DNA of 64,000 nt from Polytrichum commune (GCA_950295325.1 OX485804.1:21948001-22012000); one strand, 5' to 3'. Numbered from the stretch's first letter, positions 12,404-24,997 are shown. Numbers and translations are program-made. The notes: a model not told the origin generated them from the letters alone.

Positions 12404-14172
12404 GGCTTGGGCGGTCGAGTACAAATAAATCATGGCGGGGAGGCTAGGACTACAATTTTGTACGTGTGACTATATTGCGTTTGTTGCAATAACTGCAAAA
12501 ATTAATGCTCCCCGGTATCACGTGCACCTATAACCATTCTATCCGCTGGCAGCCCACAACCTTGATCTCAGAGTCCGTCCCACTACGATTATTAGTTCCT
12601 AGCTACCAGCAGCATCAAGGTGTTTTGAGACTGTTCCGGAGCGGCGAGGTTCGTATGGTTGCTGCTTAAAGTGCGGCATGCGTTCAGAATGCCAACTCCA
12701 TGTTAGCCTAACCACAGTAGACGTCATTAAGGTGTTATGGCTCCGTTCCAAAGCGGCCAGGTTCGTGTGCTTGTTGGTCCTAGTGCGGCAGAATCGGCCT
12801 GCGTATAGAAAACCGACTCCTGCATTTCCCCCCCCCCCTCTGAGCTTCAGCTAGACATTGGTAGCAGTGTAACTGCGTTTCTACAATCCTCGGAGTGTTT
12901 TCTGCGGAACCTGCTTCTGCACATAATAATCTAGACCTGTAGTTGAGATCAATGGTATCTTAGCCGTTCCATATGCTAGACAACATATTGAATGCCGACT
13001 AACTAAATCTATGACCACCAATATTCGCAAACGTTGACCGGCATACGCTACCTCTGTGGTCCGGGCATGTGTCTCTTCCCTCCGAGCTCCGGCCAGCAAA
13101 TCTAGGAGCAGCCTGTAGTGAAATGGACGGCATCTTAGACGTCCACAAATGCGAGATAATACTGAACGCCGGCAGATTCTGTGACCAACATTTGCAGGCG
13201 TTTGTGCTCGCAACGCTGACTACAACCGGCCTGCATGCGTGTGACCTGTGTGGCCCGGGCATGCATGAGAAGGTTAGACGCAAGACTCCCTGCACACCTG
13301 AGTCACAAATGTGTCAGGTTTGTCGAGAAGGCTAGGCAGGCTACCTAAGATCAACGTTATCACCTCAGCATCACATCATGCTCGACCTGGGCCATCAACT
13401 AGTGCAGATCCTGCAAGCTTCTCTCATGTGAATTAGCTATAACTCTAGACCTCAGGTAGAGTGAGTACGGGATGCAGTCTCTTTAAGGCATCATTGCCTG
13501 ATCAGCATCACACAAAGCAGCTCCGAGGCCATTGACTTGCGACCCTGCTCAAGTTAGGTATATTCCTAGATCTCAGGTAGAGTAACAAAGCCGCCTTGGT
13601 TATTTAGAGCTGGATCTCCTGGATGATGTTGTATATCCCTCAAGCCCACACACACAGAAATATATTTGAAGTCGCCACAAAAAGTTGCAATTCTGTTCAT
13701 AAAATGGTACATATTGTACATTTGTGAATTTGTTAAAAGGCAGTAAAATGTTTTCTTACTAGCGAATCACAGGAATCTCTCTGACATGTTCTGACAACTT
13801 GATGCATCTACTCTTGTGAATGAACTTTGCCGTGAAGCGTGTACACATAATAACTTCGTTGGATGCAGACAGTGTTGATCATCTCATGTTGTCAGTAATG
13901 ATCTGATAATCAAGTGGGCTAACCTAAAACTTTCAGTTGCAATGGAAAGATTAAGGTTACTATCGCAGAATAAGTGGTTGGAAAATGGCAGCACAGAAGT
14001 CCACCACAAAAACAACTGTCCTGATCTCAGAAGACTGTAACGAAGTACGTACATACCTTTGGATGAAGTTCTGTAGAATGGATGAATGTTTTCTGGTTCA
14101 AAGGACCTCCCCGAGTTGAGCTTCACAACTAGAGGCTTCCCGCCATTAGGGTTTGCTGTCCGTTCGTTGGCT
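12404..14172. other. non-coding stretch with three diverged tandem duplications
   Basis: Three successive pairs of related units are visible: 12613 and 12724 (offset ~111), 12957 and 13132 (offset ~175-194), and 13366-13502 with 13503-13600 (offset ~121-137, sharing CTCAGGTAGAGT). GC content is higher than in flanking DNA. Frames here (12881-13335) are antisense or sense shadows with no domain. The last ~130 bp is presumably PSF2 promoter and 5' UTR. Confidence 0.5.
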
Positions 14173-16760
14173 ATGGCGGGCCAGGATGCTTCCAACGCTT
14201 CTCTCTTCACAGAATCGGAGGCAAGTTGGTCGATCTCACATTCTGCACGCTACCCTTGTTTTTCCCGCTCGAAGGAACTCCGTTATGAATATTTTCGTTC
14301 CGAATTCGAGTCGCTAGAGACACGTCATCGCGTGTCTACTGTATTGAGCTGAGCTCAGGCACTACTCTTCCAGCTTTTAAGAGATGAATCGAGCTTGGAT
14401 GTAGAAAGCCCTGTGGTCGAAAATTGGATTATCGTGTGTATGGACGAGTTTGTTTATGAGCTCCAATTTAAGTAGATTAGAGTGATCAAGTGATGCAGTC
14501 TAGGTTGGAATTGAGATCCATATCTTTCATGTTTGTGCAGGTGGAGTTCTTGGCTGAAGATGAGATGATTAATATTATCCCCAATGTGCGCATGGCAACG
14601 CTCCACATGATTTGTGTATGTGCCATCTCCAACTGTGTTCGTGAATTACCATACCAGACAGCAAGTTTTTGGTGGAAATGTCTTCCTTGTAGCAGCAGTT
14701 GTCTCCACAGTAGTTGCTTCCTGGCTCTTGGTTTAGCTTGGGGGTTGTGACGTTGGGCTGTCGGTGTAGTATGTGAAATTTATGCAATCCAATGTTCATA
14801 GTGCAGGGGGATTTCGGGCCATTCAGACCTCAAATTCCTGTTACTGTACCACTCTGGCTTGGAATAGCAATGAAGAAGCGCAGCAAATGTCGAATTCAGC
14901 CGCCTGACTGGATGTCTGTTGGTAAGTGTACTACATCACATCTGGCAATTGCTTGATGACTTGAGAGTTGAGTTAATTATAGTCGAGTCCAGCTGCTCTG
15001 TTCACATATTTCTTATCAAGGAAGAGACCTTATTCGTTGGCGAGATTCTTTGCGTCTCTGCAGACTCACCCCTTCACACAATATCAATGTTTATCACAGA
15101 AAGGTTAACCGAAGTCTTGGAGATGGAGAGAGATGCACCCCGAGAGTTTCAGCCACTACCCTTCCACTACGTCGAGATAGCTAGGCTGCTCCTTGACAAG
15201 TAAGCACCTCTATGCTATTTGTTGGTGACGAACTTTTTATGTTGTTGATTATTTATTTTTTCTGGAAAATAGATGACAGGGATTGGCATATTAAGGGTCA
15301 CAAATAAGCAAAGGAGTGATTTTCTCTAGCCATTTGAACAGTGAGCTTCCAAAGTTACATTCTCGCGATGGTCATATTTTAATCGATTTTTAATGAATTG
15401 AAGTAAATGAAATTCCCACTGTTATATTCTCGTGATGTTCACATCTTACTCGATTCTCAACGAAATGAAGTAAATAAACAGTTAGTGCACGCCGTAGCTT
15501 TTTACAAGATCTTTCCAACTTGCTTTGATCACCCATCAGATTCCACATCATTATTTGAGCACAACGAGCCCCCCAAGTTCCTGCAGATTGTCATGGCCTT
15601 CACAAATCCCAAGCTGTTGCGTTGTATGACTAGCTAAGCTTTTGAGGACTCTACACTACCCGCACTAGATATTTGATTTTTTCGTACAGGACATGAGACT
15701 GTACCAGCCAGGAAACTCCTACAGTGGGGCCACATTAAGCATTACTACCAACAAAACAATTATTGTGTCACATCCAGTTAGAACTTGCTTCAGCGAATTT
15801 GTAATGTGGATTCCACCTTGCATCTTGGCAGTCTGATAGCCTTCAAATAGTTTCGTAGAGAATTGTAAGCCCACGAAACTGTCACATCCAAGAAGGTTGC
15901 CAATGCATCTTACATGTATATTAGTATCTGATATAATTACTCTAGCATTAATCACATTCTTGTGTTTGTTGATGCACGTACAAAGTGCTCGGGAGGATAT
16001 TGAGAACAACTTCATGGTAAGAACCTACTGAGTGCCTCTATTAAAATTCTTTCTGTTCTTTGGAAGACCATTCTCAATACATTTGAATGGGTAAAAAAAT
16101 AACTGACTTCTTTCATATCTTGAATTCATCGACAGGTCCAATCACTGCTTGAAGATATCAAGGATGTGAGATGGGACAAGGTGGAGAAAGGTCTGAAGAC
16201 TCTCTCTGGTCGGACTCATGCTGTTAAGGTATCTAATTTACCAGTTTTTTTTTTTGTAGATATTAGACTTGTGATCCTTATTAGATTGTGTGTATGTATT
16301 GTCACTGAAAATCTTTCTCTATTTCCATTCTTTAATGCCTCATGCACTGCAATGTTCAAAGAGTTCAACACGGATGTGTCCATGTGGATTTCAGCTTAAA
16401 AATCTTTCAGCGATGGAGGTCAATAGAATGCGTAATTTTACTGTGAGGGCCCTGCAAGCATTCTACAAGCATGATAGTGAAGACTTGGTTAGACAAAGTG
16501 CCGTAGACAATGACAGCCAATTGACATCCACGCCTTCAGATCGGTTACCCCGAGTAAGTGTCCTGGAGAAGCTTGACAATGTAATGAATCATTGTGTTTG
16601 TAAAGTTCTGGTTTTAATATTTTACTATGCAACTTAGGTCATTCTCAAGCCTCACAGATATCAAGTTACTGATCTACTTTTTGGGTATGACAGCGGACAC
16701 TTCGACCCAGGTGATAATTTGGTCAAACGTTGTAACCAGAGGATTCTTCTGCCGAAGTAA
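14173..16760 (+). CDS. PSF2: DNA replication complex GINS subunit PSF2 (213 aa, 8 coding exons)
   Basis: PSF2 is one of four subunits of the nuclear GINS complex, which joins CDC45 and MCM2-7 to form the replicative helicase. Exons: 14173-14220, 14541-14615, 14807-14921, 15100-15199, 15986-16016, 16136-16228, 16395-16553, 16740-16760. These total 642 nt, in phase throughout. Family landmarks read in order: VEFLAEDE near residue 17, GDFGPFRPQIPVTVPLWL from 42, KCRIQPPDWM (plant and animal PSF2 share this), FQPLPFHYVEIARLLL, SGRTHAVKLKNLSAMEVN and ALQAFYKHD. Length fits plant PSF2 (just over 200). Intron 1 has a GC donor (GAG|GCAAGT); the others are GT-AG. The last exon is only 21 nt and codes RRILLPK before TAA, an end type plausible for plant PSF2. 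Exon 8 is the least certain: reading on without it gives an unrelated tail. Promoter elements were not identified. Confidence 0.9.
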
Positions 16761-17993
16761 GTAGTTTTGCAACACTTTCGTCTTGTGTTACTGCCTGTTG
16801 TGCAAAAGAGCAGCAGATTTATCTCAAATATAACCACAAAGTGCACATCCGTCTACTTCAATTTCGATTGTCACTGGTCATTCAAGTTTATCTCAATACG
16901 TTGGCCAGCTTTGAGGATACATGCGGCTATCTTCATTGCTTTGTGATTTACCATGTACTTATCATATTGACCAGCAATGGTAATCTTCTGTCACAGGGAA
17001 GGAATTTTACGATCAGTATTTCAAGCTTTCAAACTGCCACAACAGATGTTACCAGCCGCCCGTTCGTTGAACAGTGCTGAAGAATTGTACAAACTTGATA
17101 CTAAAAAGTTGGAACATTTTCATAAGTCACTTGCTGGCAAAGAGATTTTCGAAGTAGTGCAAAGAACATGATTTAGTCAAGGTAGAGTATGCGATTAAAA
17201 TGTTTTCTATATACACAAATATTTGTGACTTATTAGCTCTAATTGCTCATTCAATGTCTCACCTTCTTTGTATATGCACCAGATGTACGAGGTCTAGTAA
17301 AATAACCTGGTCCCATAGATTTGTGGTTTATTTTTCTAGTCTAGTCTAAATCGTGAATATGCAATATGGAACATTCTGAACTGTGTGGCACGTCGAAAGT
17401 GCTTGTCATACGAAGAGTCTCAAATGAGCGGGTTTAGAAGCTGTGCGAAAAGGAGTTAGTAAAACCCATATAAGCACAAAACTCCAATAATCATTGCACA
17501 GCTTTTAGTCATAGTAGACATTGCCTGCGTTTTTATGCCATTGGCACATTTGGCCACAGTTTGTGGGCGTCATTATTATTGATAGTTGCATTTGAAAAAA
17601 TTATTAGGAACTAGTAATGTTACGAGTGTAGCAGTTTATTTCAACAACTCCCCTCAAGAACTCTAATACCAGTGAGCAGTAACCATGAGAAGTCTCGCCA
17701 CATAGAATTTAAACCTCAGTGTACTCTCATAGCACCCAACCATGTAACACTGGTCACACACCCATTACCAAGTAGACCAACTTGCAGGCTGTGCGAAAGC
17801 TGCATAATTACAATTATCGCCGATAGGAAACATGGGTGTAACACCCCAGTATCCAAACAAGAGTTGCCACTTCACTAGACATACCTCACGTCATTTGACA
17901 ACCCGGCCTTGGCAAACTTCACGAAGATCTAACTTGTAAAGTGAGCACACAAAGCTTTGGTAACACATGATGTAGCAGAGCTGCTGTAACACA
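16761..17993. other. convergent 3' flanks of PSF2 and CGS
   Basis: About 1.2 kb between two tail-to-tail genes. A 64-residue frame at 16977-17171 follows an acceptor-like site but has no homology I recognise; it may be PSF2 3' UTR or an alternative last exon. Nothing else coding is seen. Confidence 0.5.
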
Positions 17994-20900
17994 TTACAGG
18001 GCATCTAGAGACTGCATGACGTCATTGTATAGGTCTTGGAAATCCTCAATCCCACAACTGAAGCGAACAAGATTGTCCTTAATTCCCAACCGTGCTCTCT
18101 CTGCTGGGGTCTGGTCCCTGTTACCCACAAATCCACCACAGTATTAATATACATCACAATACCATCAGACCAACGTTTTATATCAACGGACTAGATAACC
18201 AGTGAGAGGGAGAGTGGATGAGCCATGAGAGTCCACCTACTCGAGTTGGTTATCAATCATAGCTGATGTACTCATGGACAAAATCTAATAATTATGGACA
18301 CAATATCATCCATGGATGAGCAATTGCGTCCGGGGAGGGAGATGTTCAAATCATTTATCATTTGAACATTGATACACAACAAAGTTACACTTCGTCAACT
18401 TATCAAAAATTGGATCTAGCTAAGTCTTAACCTTAAAGGCCAAAGCAAAATCTTCCCAAAATTGCCTAAAACACTTCTTCGTTCAGCAACTTATTAAAGA
18501 AAATTGGCACCTCTTATGATAGATCTGACTGTACGGATGACATCTTTGTTTAGTTAGGATTGTTCACACAACTTTTCAGATGTCCATATGTCCAAAATCA
18601 TAAACATGTACGCAGGTATTGTTGTAATCCATGACTGCCCGGACAAAAACGTTTGCCTTGGCCTTTAGGGGTTAATGTTTGTGAGAAGTCCATAACTGTA
18701 CACAAAGCAAGAAACAGTGAAGACAGTATTCAAGGTTCAACCAAAAATAGAGTAAAGAGGACCAACAGAAGATATTAATACCAGTAAGAGATGATAGTGG
18801 GCTGCTCGACCAAACTTTCAACTCCCCCAAGTGATGGTGCTATGTAAGGGATTCTGAGGCCATCAATGAATTTGGATGTGGTCTCTAAATCTCCATTTAT
18901 CTGCACCAAGACAAAAGACATATTAACATTTGGACCTGTCAATCCAATTGTCAATCAAAAGAAAGACAATGTTGAATGTCAAGTGCCAAAATGAGCACCA
19001 GAGGTGAGGCAAGTCTTACCTCGAAACTAATGACTCCGCCATAGCCAGTCATCTGTCGCTTGGCAATATGATGCTCTGGATGACTTTCTAGGCCAGGGTA
19101 ATGTACACGTGCCACCTGCAAAGTAGCCACTTTTGCACTGTCAAATAACTTTCACAACTATTAAAAAGCCAATGCAGGTTAGAAAGCCACACATATGTGC
19201 ACCTTAGGATGGGCTTCCAATGCTTGAGAAAGCTGCAACGCGGTCCTATTTTGCTGATTTACGCGAAGATTCAGAGTTTTCAAGCCTCGCAAAATGAGAT
19301 ATGCAGCATTCTGTTCCAGAAAAAAATCCATGAAATTGGTTAGGGTCCTTCATCCTCTCCCCATACACCAAATGGATATCTAGAACAAGTAGAAGCTACA
19401 AACCTTGATAATTGCTAGACACGTCAAAATGACCCCAACTTCGAAATCAGTCCACAAACTACAAACATCAATTGTATTAGATCAATTGTATAACAGGTTC
19501 ACCCATATAGGCCTTCTCCTTAAAGAGTTGATGAATACTCACCGGATCAACCACACCTCCTAAAATGTTGTGCAGAGCTCGCACAGCAGAGAGGCATTGT
19601 TTGGAACCGCTAAGGCTGCCTGCCAGAACCTGGGGAGCAGAAGAGTATCCAATAAATCTCTTTCTCTTGAATCATACCAAAGTACAATTTCGCTCAATAA
19701 TGACCCTGGTGCAATCTCTGGCAATTTCATCAACTCAACAAAGAAAGGCAGTGGATTCTTAACCCAACCAAACATTGTGTGCTTTGCTTCCAGACAAAGC
19801 ACTAACGGCTGAGGCTTTTACTCACATCGTTGTGACCAGCAAGGTACTTGGTTGCTGAGTGAAGTACAAGATCTGCACCCAGTGCCAATGCCTGCTGGTT
19901 TATGGGAGTGGCAAATGTCCCATCAATGCATACTAGGGCGCCATGCTCATGACAGAGCTTGGAGACAAGTTCAATATCAATACACCGCAAATAAGGATTT
20001 GTGGGCGATTCGGAAAAGAATAATGATACCTGACAAAAAAGAAAAAAGAAGTTAATTCTATGAGCCAATATTTTGCGATGAGAAACACACTTGACTTCAC
20101 TTGACTTCTGCAAAAATAAGCAGCTGTAAAAACACCTTGGTTGTGTAACTAACTTGATGTGGAATGTCTACCAAATATTGAGTGCTTATATAAGTACATA
20201 AAAAGAAGTGTCACACAAGGCAGAACTTACATTATTTTGTTCTAAAGCAAGTTGAAGGGCTGTGATATCCGCAGGATCAACCACAGTTGTCTGTAATAAT
20301 AACAAGTATCCCAAATGAATAACTGTTGTATACAAGAGAGGGTATGTGCACAAGCCTGTCTAGAATTATTGCACAATGCACTAACAGAAAAATAATCAGA
20401 AACGTACCACTAGAAGTATAAAATAAGAACTGTATCTTGATGCCTATGCACACCTTCCTTTTAACCTTAATTCACACCGCTTAACAAATGCATAGCAGAG
20501 AATGGAGAATGCGAGACTTACCGTGATACTCATTTTCGGCAGCACGGTCTGTATAAACTGGCGAGTCCTGCGGTAACAATCTGTTGTGGTCACAATGTGT
20601 CCACCAGCCGGAACCAGAGCAAGGAGCATGGTGGTAGCTGCACACATGCCAGATGCGGACAGCAGTGTTGTCTCTGCCCCCTCTAGCGAGCTATAACAAC
20701 AAACAGACAGACAGCATTATTACTTATTTTATCATACCTCAAATAAAAAAGATAGAAGTACAATCATAGGAAGTTCAAAAGTAGAAAAAAACAACCTGAT
20801 TCTTACCTGATTTTTTCTTCAACAGCATTGGTGGTTGGGTTACCATATCGACCATACTCAAAACTGGTGAATGTACCCTCCTACAAGGAAGAGAAAGAAA

Positions 20901-23075
20901 CCGGAATTTAACATTGAGAATTACCAAAATGCATTCTCACTGACCTAAGAGATCAACTGTCCCATTGAGCAATAGAATAATTGACCAATTTGGTAGATAT
21001 CTGCTGACAAGATTATACTGTGCTCCTGCTTTTATGGTTACAGATTAAAAATTAAGAATGCCATAAAAAGATGATATCAAGTCATTAATACCTGAAATGC
21101 AATCAACTCTGCTGTGTCCTTGAAAGTGTAAGTGGAAGTCTGGCATATAGGAATTGTCAAAGTATCTTGCACCTTTGGCCGCCTAGTTCTCTCTCCTGCA
21201 CACCAATAGAATCTCTTGTTTGAATGTGAAACAGAGCCGGCAAAATGACAAAGAAACTATGATGAAGCGCGACATCCATGTCTCATTAAGGAAGTGAGTT
21301 AAAATCTACTTCACAGATGAGTCTAGTACACGGCAACAGTCCAAGAACGGAGAAACTGAGCATCACCATCACGGTCCACATATTTTCCTCCAACAGTTTG
21401 TGGTAGAGGCAGGCCAAAATGGTGAAGAACTCCAACTCGGGATTTCATGAACAGACTGTAATTTCTTTTTCCTTACTCCTTCACTCCAACTTCTCTGTTG
21501 CATTATCATAAGAGGAGGAGATCGTGAATTAATTCATTCCTTGTAATCTCTTTCAGGCCCAATATCCGGTGACTTGTATTGAACCTTGCAGAAGCACTAC
21601 ACAGTGCAATCTTGTAATTGAGATTGACAAGAGGCATAAATGCACTTGCCACGAAGTAGCTGTCATAGGGAGCATCTCTCATCGTTTCATAAACCTCGGA
21701 TTAGCACACACACCAAATGCATGATGATATCTGGGATCGAACAATCTTACATACAGGATGGAACGACATCAAGTTAGCGATGGGGCTAAATCTGAAGATT
21801 CTATGCACTAATCGATAAAATCCAGAAGTAAATCTCAGAATTATTTCGTATCTTGTAACCTCTTTCCCGCTCAACATACCGTGACTTATATTGAAGCTTA
21901 AAGAAGCACTAAATGGTGCAATCTTCTAGTCAGAATGCAGTTGCCAGGAAGCAGCAATGTCGTATTTCATCGAGCAGTTCTCGTTGTTTTCATGAACCTC
22001 AGATTAGCACAGCCCAAATGCAAAATGATATCCTTACGTCAAGTCATCTCATATACAGGATGAAACGGCATCACACTCTGCATTTGTAGAGCAAAGCAGC
22101 GAGCAAGCAAAAGGCGATGCGGCTAATCTGATCGTTCCATGCACTATTCGATAAAATCCAGAGGCTACAGTAGTTATTCTCGGTCCTCCCATCATTCAAC
22201 CCGTTGGCACTTTCAGGCGAAACAAAATGACAGAATTCATGGCAATATATAATTAAGGTTGAGAAGGGTCAGAATGCAGTTGCAATTTCATATGGACTCG
22301 AGCATTTATAATCGTTTTCATGAACCTTAAATTAGCACACACGAAATGCACAATGAAACCTCACATCAAACCGTCTCATATACAGGATAAAAGAGCACCA
22401 CTTTCCTCACCTTCCACACCAAACGGCGATGTGGCTAAATCTGAAGGTTCCATGTACTAATCCTTAAGAATCTAGAGGCTACAGTAGTAAATCTCGGTGC
22501 TCCCATTTTTGAAACCGTTGACACTTCCAGGCGAAACAGAATGACTTGAAAGAACTCACGATGGAAGAGACAAAGAACGAACCTCCGTGGACAGCGAGAG
22601 TGCTAGACCTCTGGCTCGGATGATTCTTCGCCTCCTGAGTATCTTTACAAGGAAACGAAGACACGCCTGAATCCATGAGGGACTCCAGCAGGACCTCATT
22701 GGCGCCATTGACAGCAGCAGCGGGAGCACCTCCTCCTCCCAGCTGCAAACCCTCGGGTGCCTCCGCCGCAGGGGCTGCTGCCATGGCAGCCGCCATAGCG
22801 GCGGGGCGATCCGTAGCCGAGGCAGCCACCACCTGCGCTACACCAATGTTGCTGCAGTTGCGTCTCGCCTTGATGCTCAGCTGTCGGACGAAATTGGGAG
22901 GAAACCTCGTAATGCATGGCGGGCAGAAGAAACCCTTGCCAAGATTTTGAGCCCCCCCGGTTGCGGCCGGTGCGCTGCCTCCGAAACTCTTCCCCGCAGC
23001 TGCTCCCGTCGCATCCGGCCGGCACTCGTAGCCCACCGCTGGCACCGCCGTCTGCCCTATACACAACGCTGCCAT
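17994..23075 (-). CDS. CGS1: cystathionine gamma-synthase, chloroplast (545 aa, 11 coding exons)
   Basis: CGS makes cystathionine from O-phosphohomoserine and cysteine, the committed step of methionine synthesis, in plastids. Exons (reverse strand, 5' first): 23075-22583, 21195-21092, 20880-20807, 20690-20522, 20290-20231, 20029-19826, 19629-19543, 19310-19203, 19115-19020, 18900-18782, 18117-17994. The total is 1638 nt, in phase. Exon 1 codes a Ser/Ala/Pro-rich transit region, [19 protein letters not shown] with the MTO1 element, an Ala-rich linker and the VHGG join. The catalytic part shows [43 protein letters not shown], the PLP-contacting Asp in CIDGTFATP (about D336), the Schiff-base Lys in [12 protein letters not shown] (about K361), and a C-terminal [18 protein letters not shown]. 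This domain order and length match plant CGS rather than cystathionine beta-lyase. All joins have GT-AG sites. A TTAAAAGG box near 23330 may be a TATA element. Confidence 0.95.
21196..22582 (-). other. CGS intron 1 with three tandem ~300-330-bp units
   Basis: The 1.39-kb first intron contains three related units. Landmarks recur at 21687, 21990 and 22319 (CAT(A/G)AACCT..(G/A)ATTAGC on the + strand), each followed by a TACAGGAT block and a GATAAAATCCAGA-like block. Neighbouring units are diverged but collinear, so the expansion is old. The intron follows directly after the regulatory exon 1. Confidence 0.7.
22833..22865 (-). promoter_or_regulatory. MTO1 nascent-peptide arrest element in CGS exon 1
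   Basis: Codes [11 protein letters not shown] at residues 71-81. In Arabidopsis CGS1 this peptide (residues 77-87), acting in the ribosomal exit tunnel, stalls its own translation when S-adenosylmethionine is high and triggers mRNA decay. All eleven residues are identical to the Arabidopsis element as I recall it. The sequence just after differs (VVAASAT here). The conservation implies that feedback control of methionine synthesis may operate here, but function is inferred. Confidence 0.85.
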
Positions 23076-23547
23076 CTCGCTGGCTCGATTGCTTCCAAAC
23101 TCGATTGCTCGGCCGTTTCTCCACCAAATGCTGTGTTCCTGCTGTCTACGCGAAGCTCAACACTCGCGCTATGCGTGCAGCGCGACAAAAACGGGTATCG
23201 AGTGGCCGGGAGTGCGGGAGATGGCGCACAAGTGACGGGGGCGGGTCACCGGGTGGAGGAGCAGATCGTGCGAGGCTGGCGAAGGGGGTCCTCTTCTCTC
23301 TGGCGGACGAGGACGCCGCTCCTGGTTCCCTTTTAACCTGACCGCGGTTACTTTCCTAACCCTAGTGAACAAGTTTGCAGAGCATTCCTATCTCGAGTCG
23401 CTACAAAAGGCAAGTGAGTTAGACGAACCATCTTTCAGGGCGCCTTGGCACTAGGGTCCAACACCAAAGAAAACTCCTCAATCGAGCGATCTTATTGGTC
23501 GAGAGCAAAGTTTTGGACCCCAAGGACTTTTCCACTAGGACAATGTC

Positions 23548-23735
23548 CAAGGAGATCTTTGGGCATAATCAGTTGAGATTCTAATGTTTTCAACACCAGG
23601 TCGTTACATGTTGTCATTTTTTAGTTTTCTTTATTAAATCCCTTTAAAATGTTCGATGATTTTCTCAAAGTCTCGAACTTCAACCGATTATTTTCATACT
23701 CGACCAGTTCATTTGTAGCCAGTTCTCAATGTTCA
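23548..23735 (+). repeat. dispersed ~200-bp repeat, third copy
   Basis: Matches the family at 8344-8560 (GGAGATCTTTGGGCATAAT start, CGAACTTCAACCG-like end). It lies upstream of the CGS promoter. No coding potential. Confidence 0.6.
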
Positions 23736-24745
23736 TTGTTCTAGGATTCGGGTCCAATGTATAAGGCGCTAATAGAGTCATGCGTACAGTCCTTCAAAGA
23801 GAGATGAAATCCTGGGTTTTGATCCTTCTTGTCATAAACTTTTCTATTGCCCAACAGTGCTCTTTGGGTGTGATGATTTAGGCATAAGAAAACTTGGGTG
23901 ACTCTACGGTATGCATGAGTTCTCGAACTCGCGCTTTAGCAAACTCAACAAGACTTTGGTGCCAAGACTTTACGCATAGTTCTTATGTGGCATCATTTTC
24001 CTACCAAATCTCAACAGCTCACTCTCAAGAAATTAATCCTCAAACTTGGGTTCATAAGCTTGGGTGTGTTACCGAACGTTTCCGGCCTCAAGTTTCTTGG
24101 ACCTAGATCTTGATGTAAACCCACCTTAAATTATGCATTTTTGCAAAGGTGTGTGAGCCTTATGTGGTCAATCTTCTTTATTGGACGTATATGATTTGAG
24201 TGGTAAAAGATTGTATCCAAAGTCATCCATGTTGTGCATTTGAATGGTGTTATGCATCCCAAGTCACCCAAGTTGTGTCTTTGAACTCAAACTCTTAATT
24301 ACATCAAGGCATTCGTTAATTAGGGGAGTGTGGTTGATGAATGAAATGATTTTGGAAAGGATCACTCTTAACACAATGAATTAAAATTGGAAGTAAGTAC
24401 TTCTTCGTATGTATTTTGTTTATACACGTAAGGGCCCATTAAAGCCTCTTGGATGCTTAAAGGTTAACGTGAGATTATGGTGCATTTATCGAGTCTCTGC
24501 GTAGGGTAAAGGAACCTATCTCAAACTCCCTTATTTAATCATATTATTTTGCTAAGCGGGTGCACTCATATAAACTACCGGGCAGTGATAAATTCTTCAA
24601 GTAATCTACAAGGAGATCAAGGAGATCAAAAAAATTGGAATACTAAAGTGGATTTTATTTTGTAAATCTTATTCCCATGGTTAGAGCCAACTTATTGGTG
24701 TTGCTCCACTTCAACCAAAGAGTTGAATGTTGGCTCTTTAAACCG
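23736..24745. other. intergenic, no gene seen
   Basis: AT-rich sequence without recognisable domains, RNA genes or inverted termini. Confidence 0.4.
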
Positions 24746-24997
24746 TTGTTATAATTCAACATTTTGTAACCCTAACATTTTTAAGCAACCACTATTCATT
24801 GTATTTTTTTTATCTTAGGGCATGTTCACATGGGGTCCAAGTCCCACCCGTGTGAACAAGTCCCAACTTGTTGTTATAATTCAACATTTTGTAACCCTAA
24901 CATTTCTAAGCAACCATTATTCACTGTATTTTTTTTTAATCTTAGGGCATGTTCACATGGGGTCCAAGTCCCACCCGTGTGAACAAGTCCCAACTTG
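24746..24997 (+). repeat. two-unit tandem duplication (125 and 127 bp)
   Basis: Unit 1 is 24746-24870 and unit 2 is 24871-24997; they are nearly identical. Each holds ~75 bp of flanking sequence plus ~50 bp of the left terminus of the element that begins at 24945. The duplication therefore copied an element end together with its flank, after the element inserted. Confidence 0.8.

Noticed and set aside
16977-17171. 64-residue frame downstream of PSF2 as an extra exon or separate gene
   Set aside because: No recognised homology, and PSF2 closes cleanly at 16760; kept only as possible 3' UTR or alternative exon.
22675-23341. Several 90-140 residue frames on both strands
   Set aside because: GC-rich shadows of CGS exon 1 and its 5' flank; the real frame is fixed by the transit peptide, the MTO1 element and the exon joins. 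The alternative reverse frame opening at 23127 starts with TTG, not ATG.
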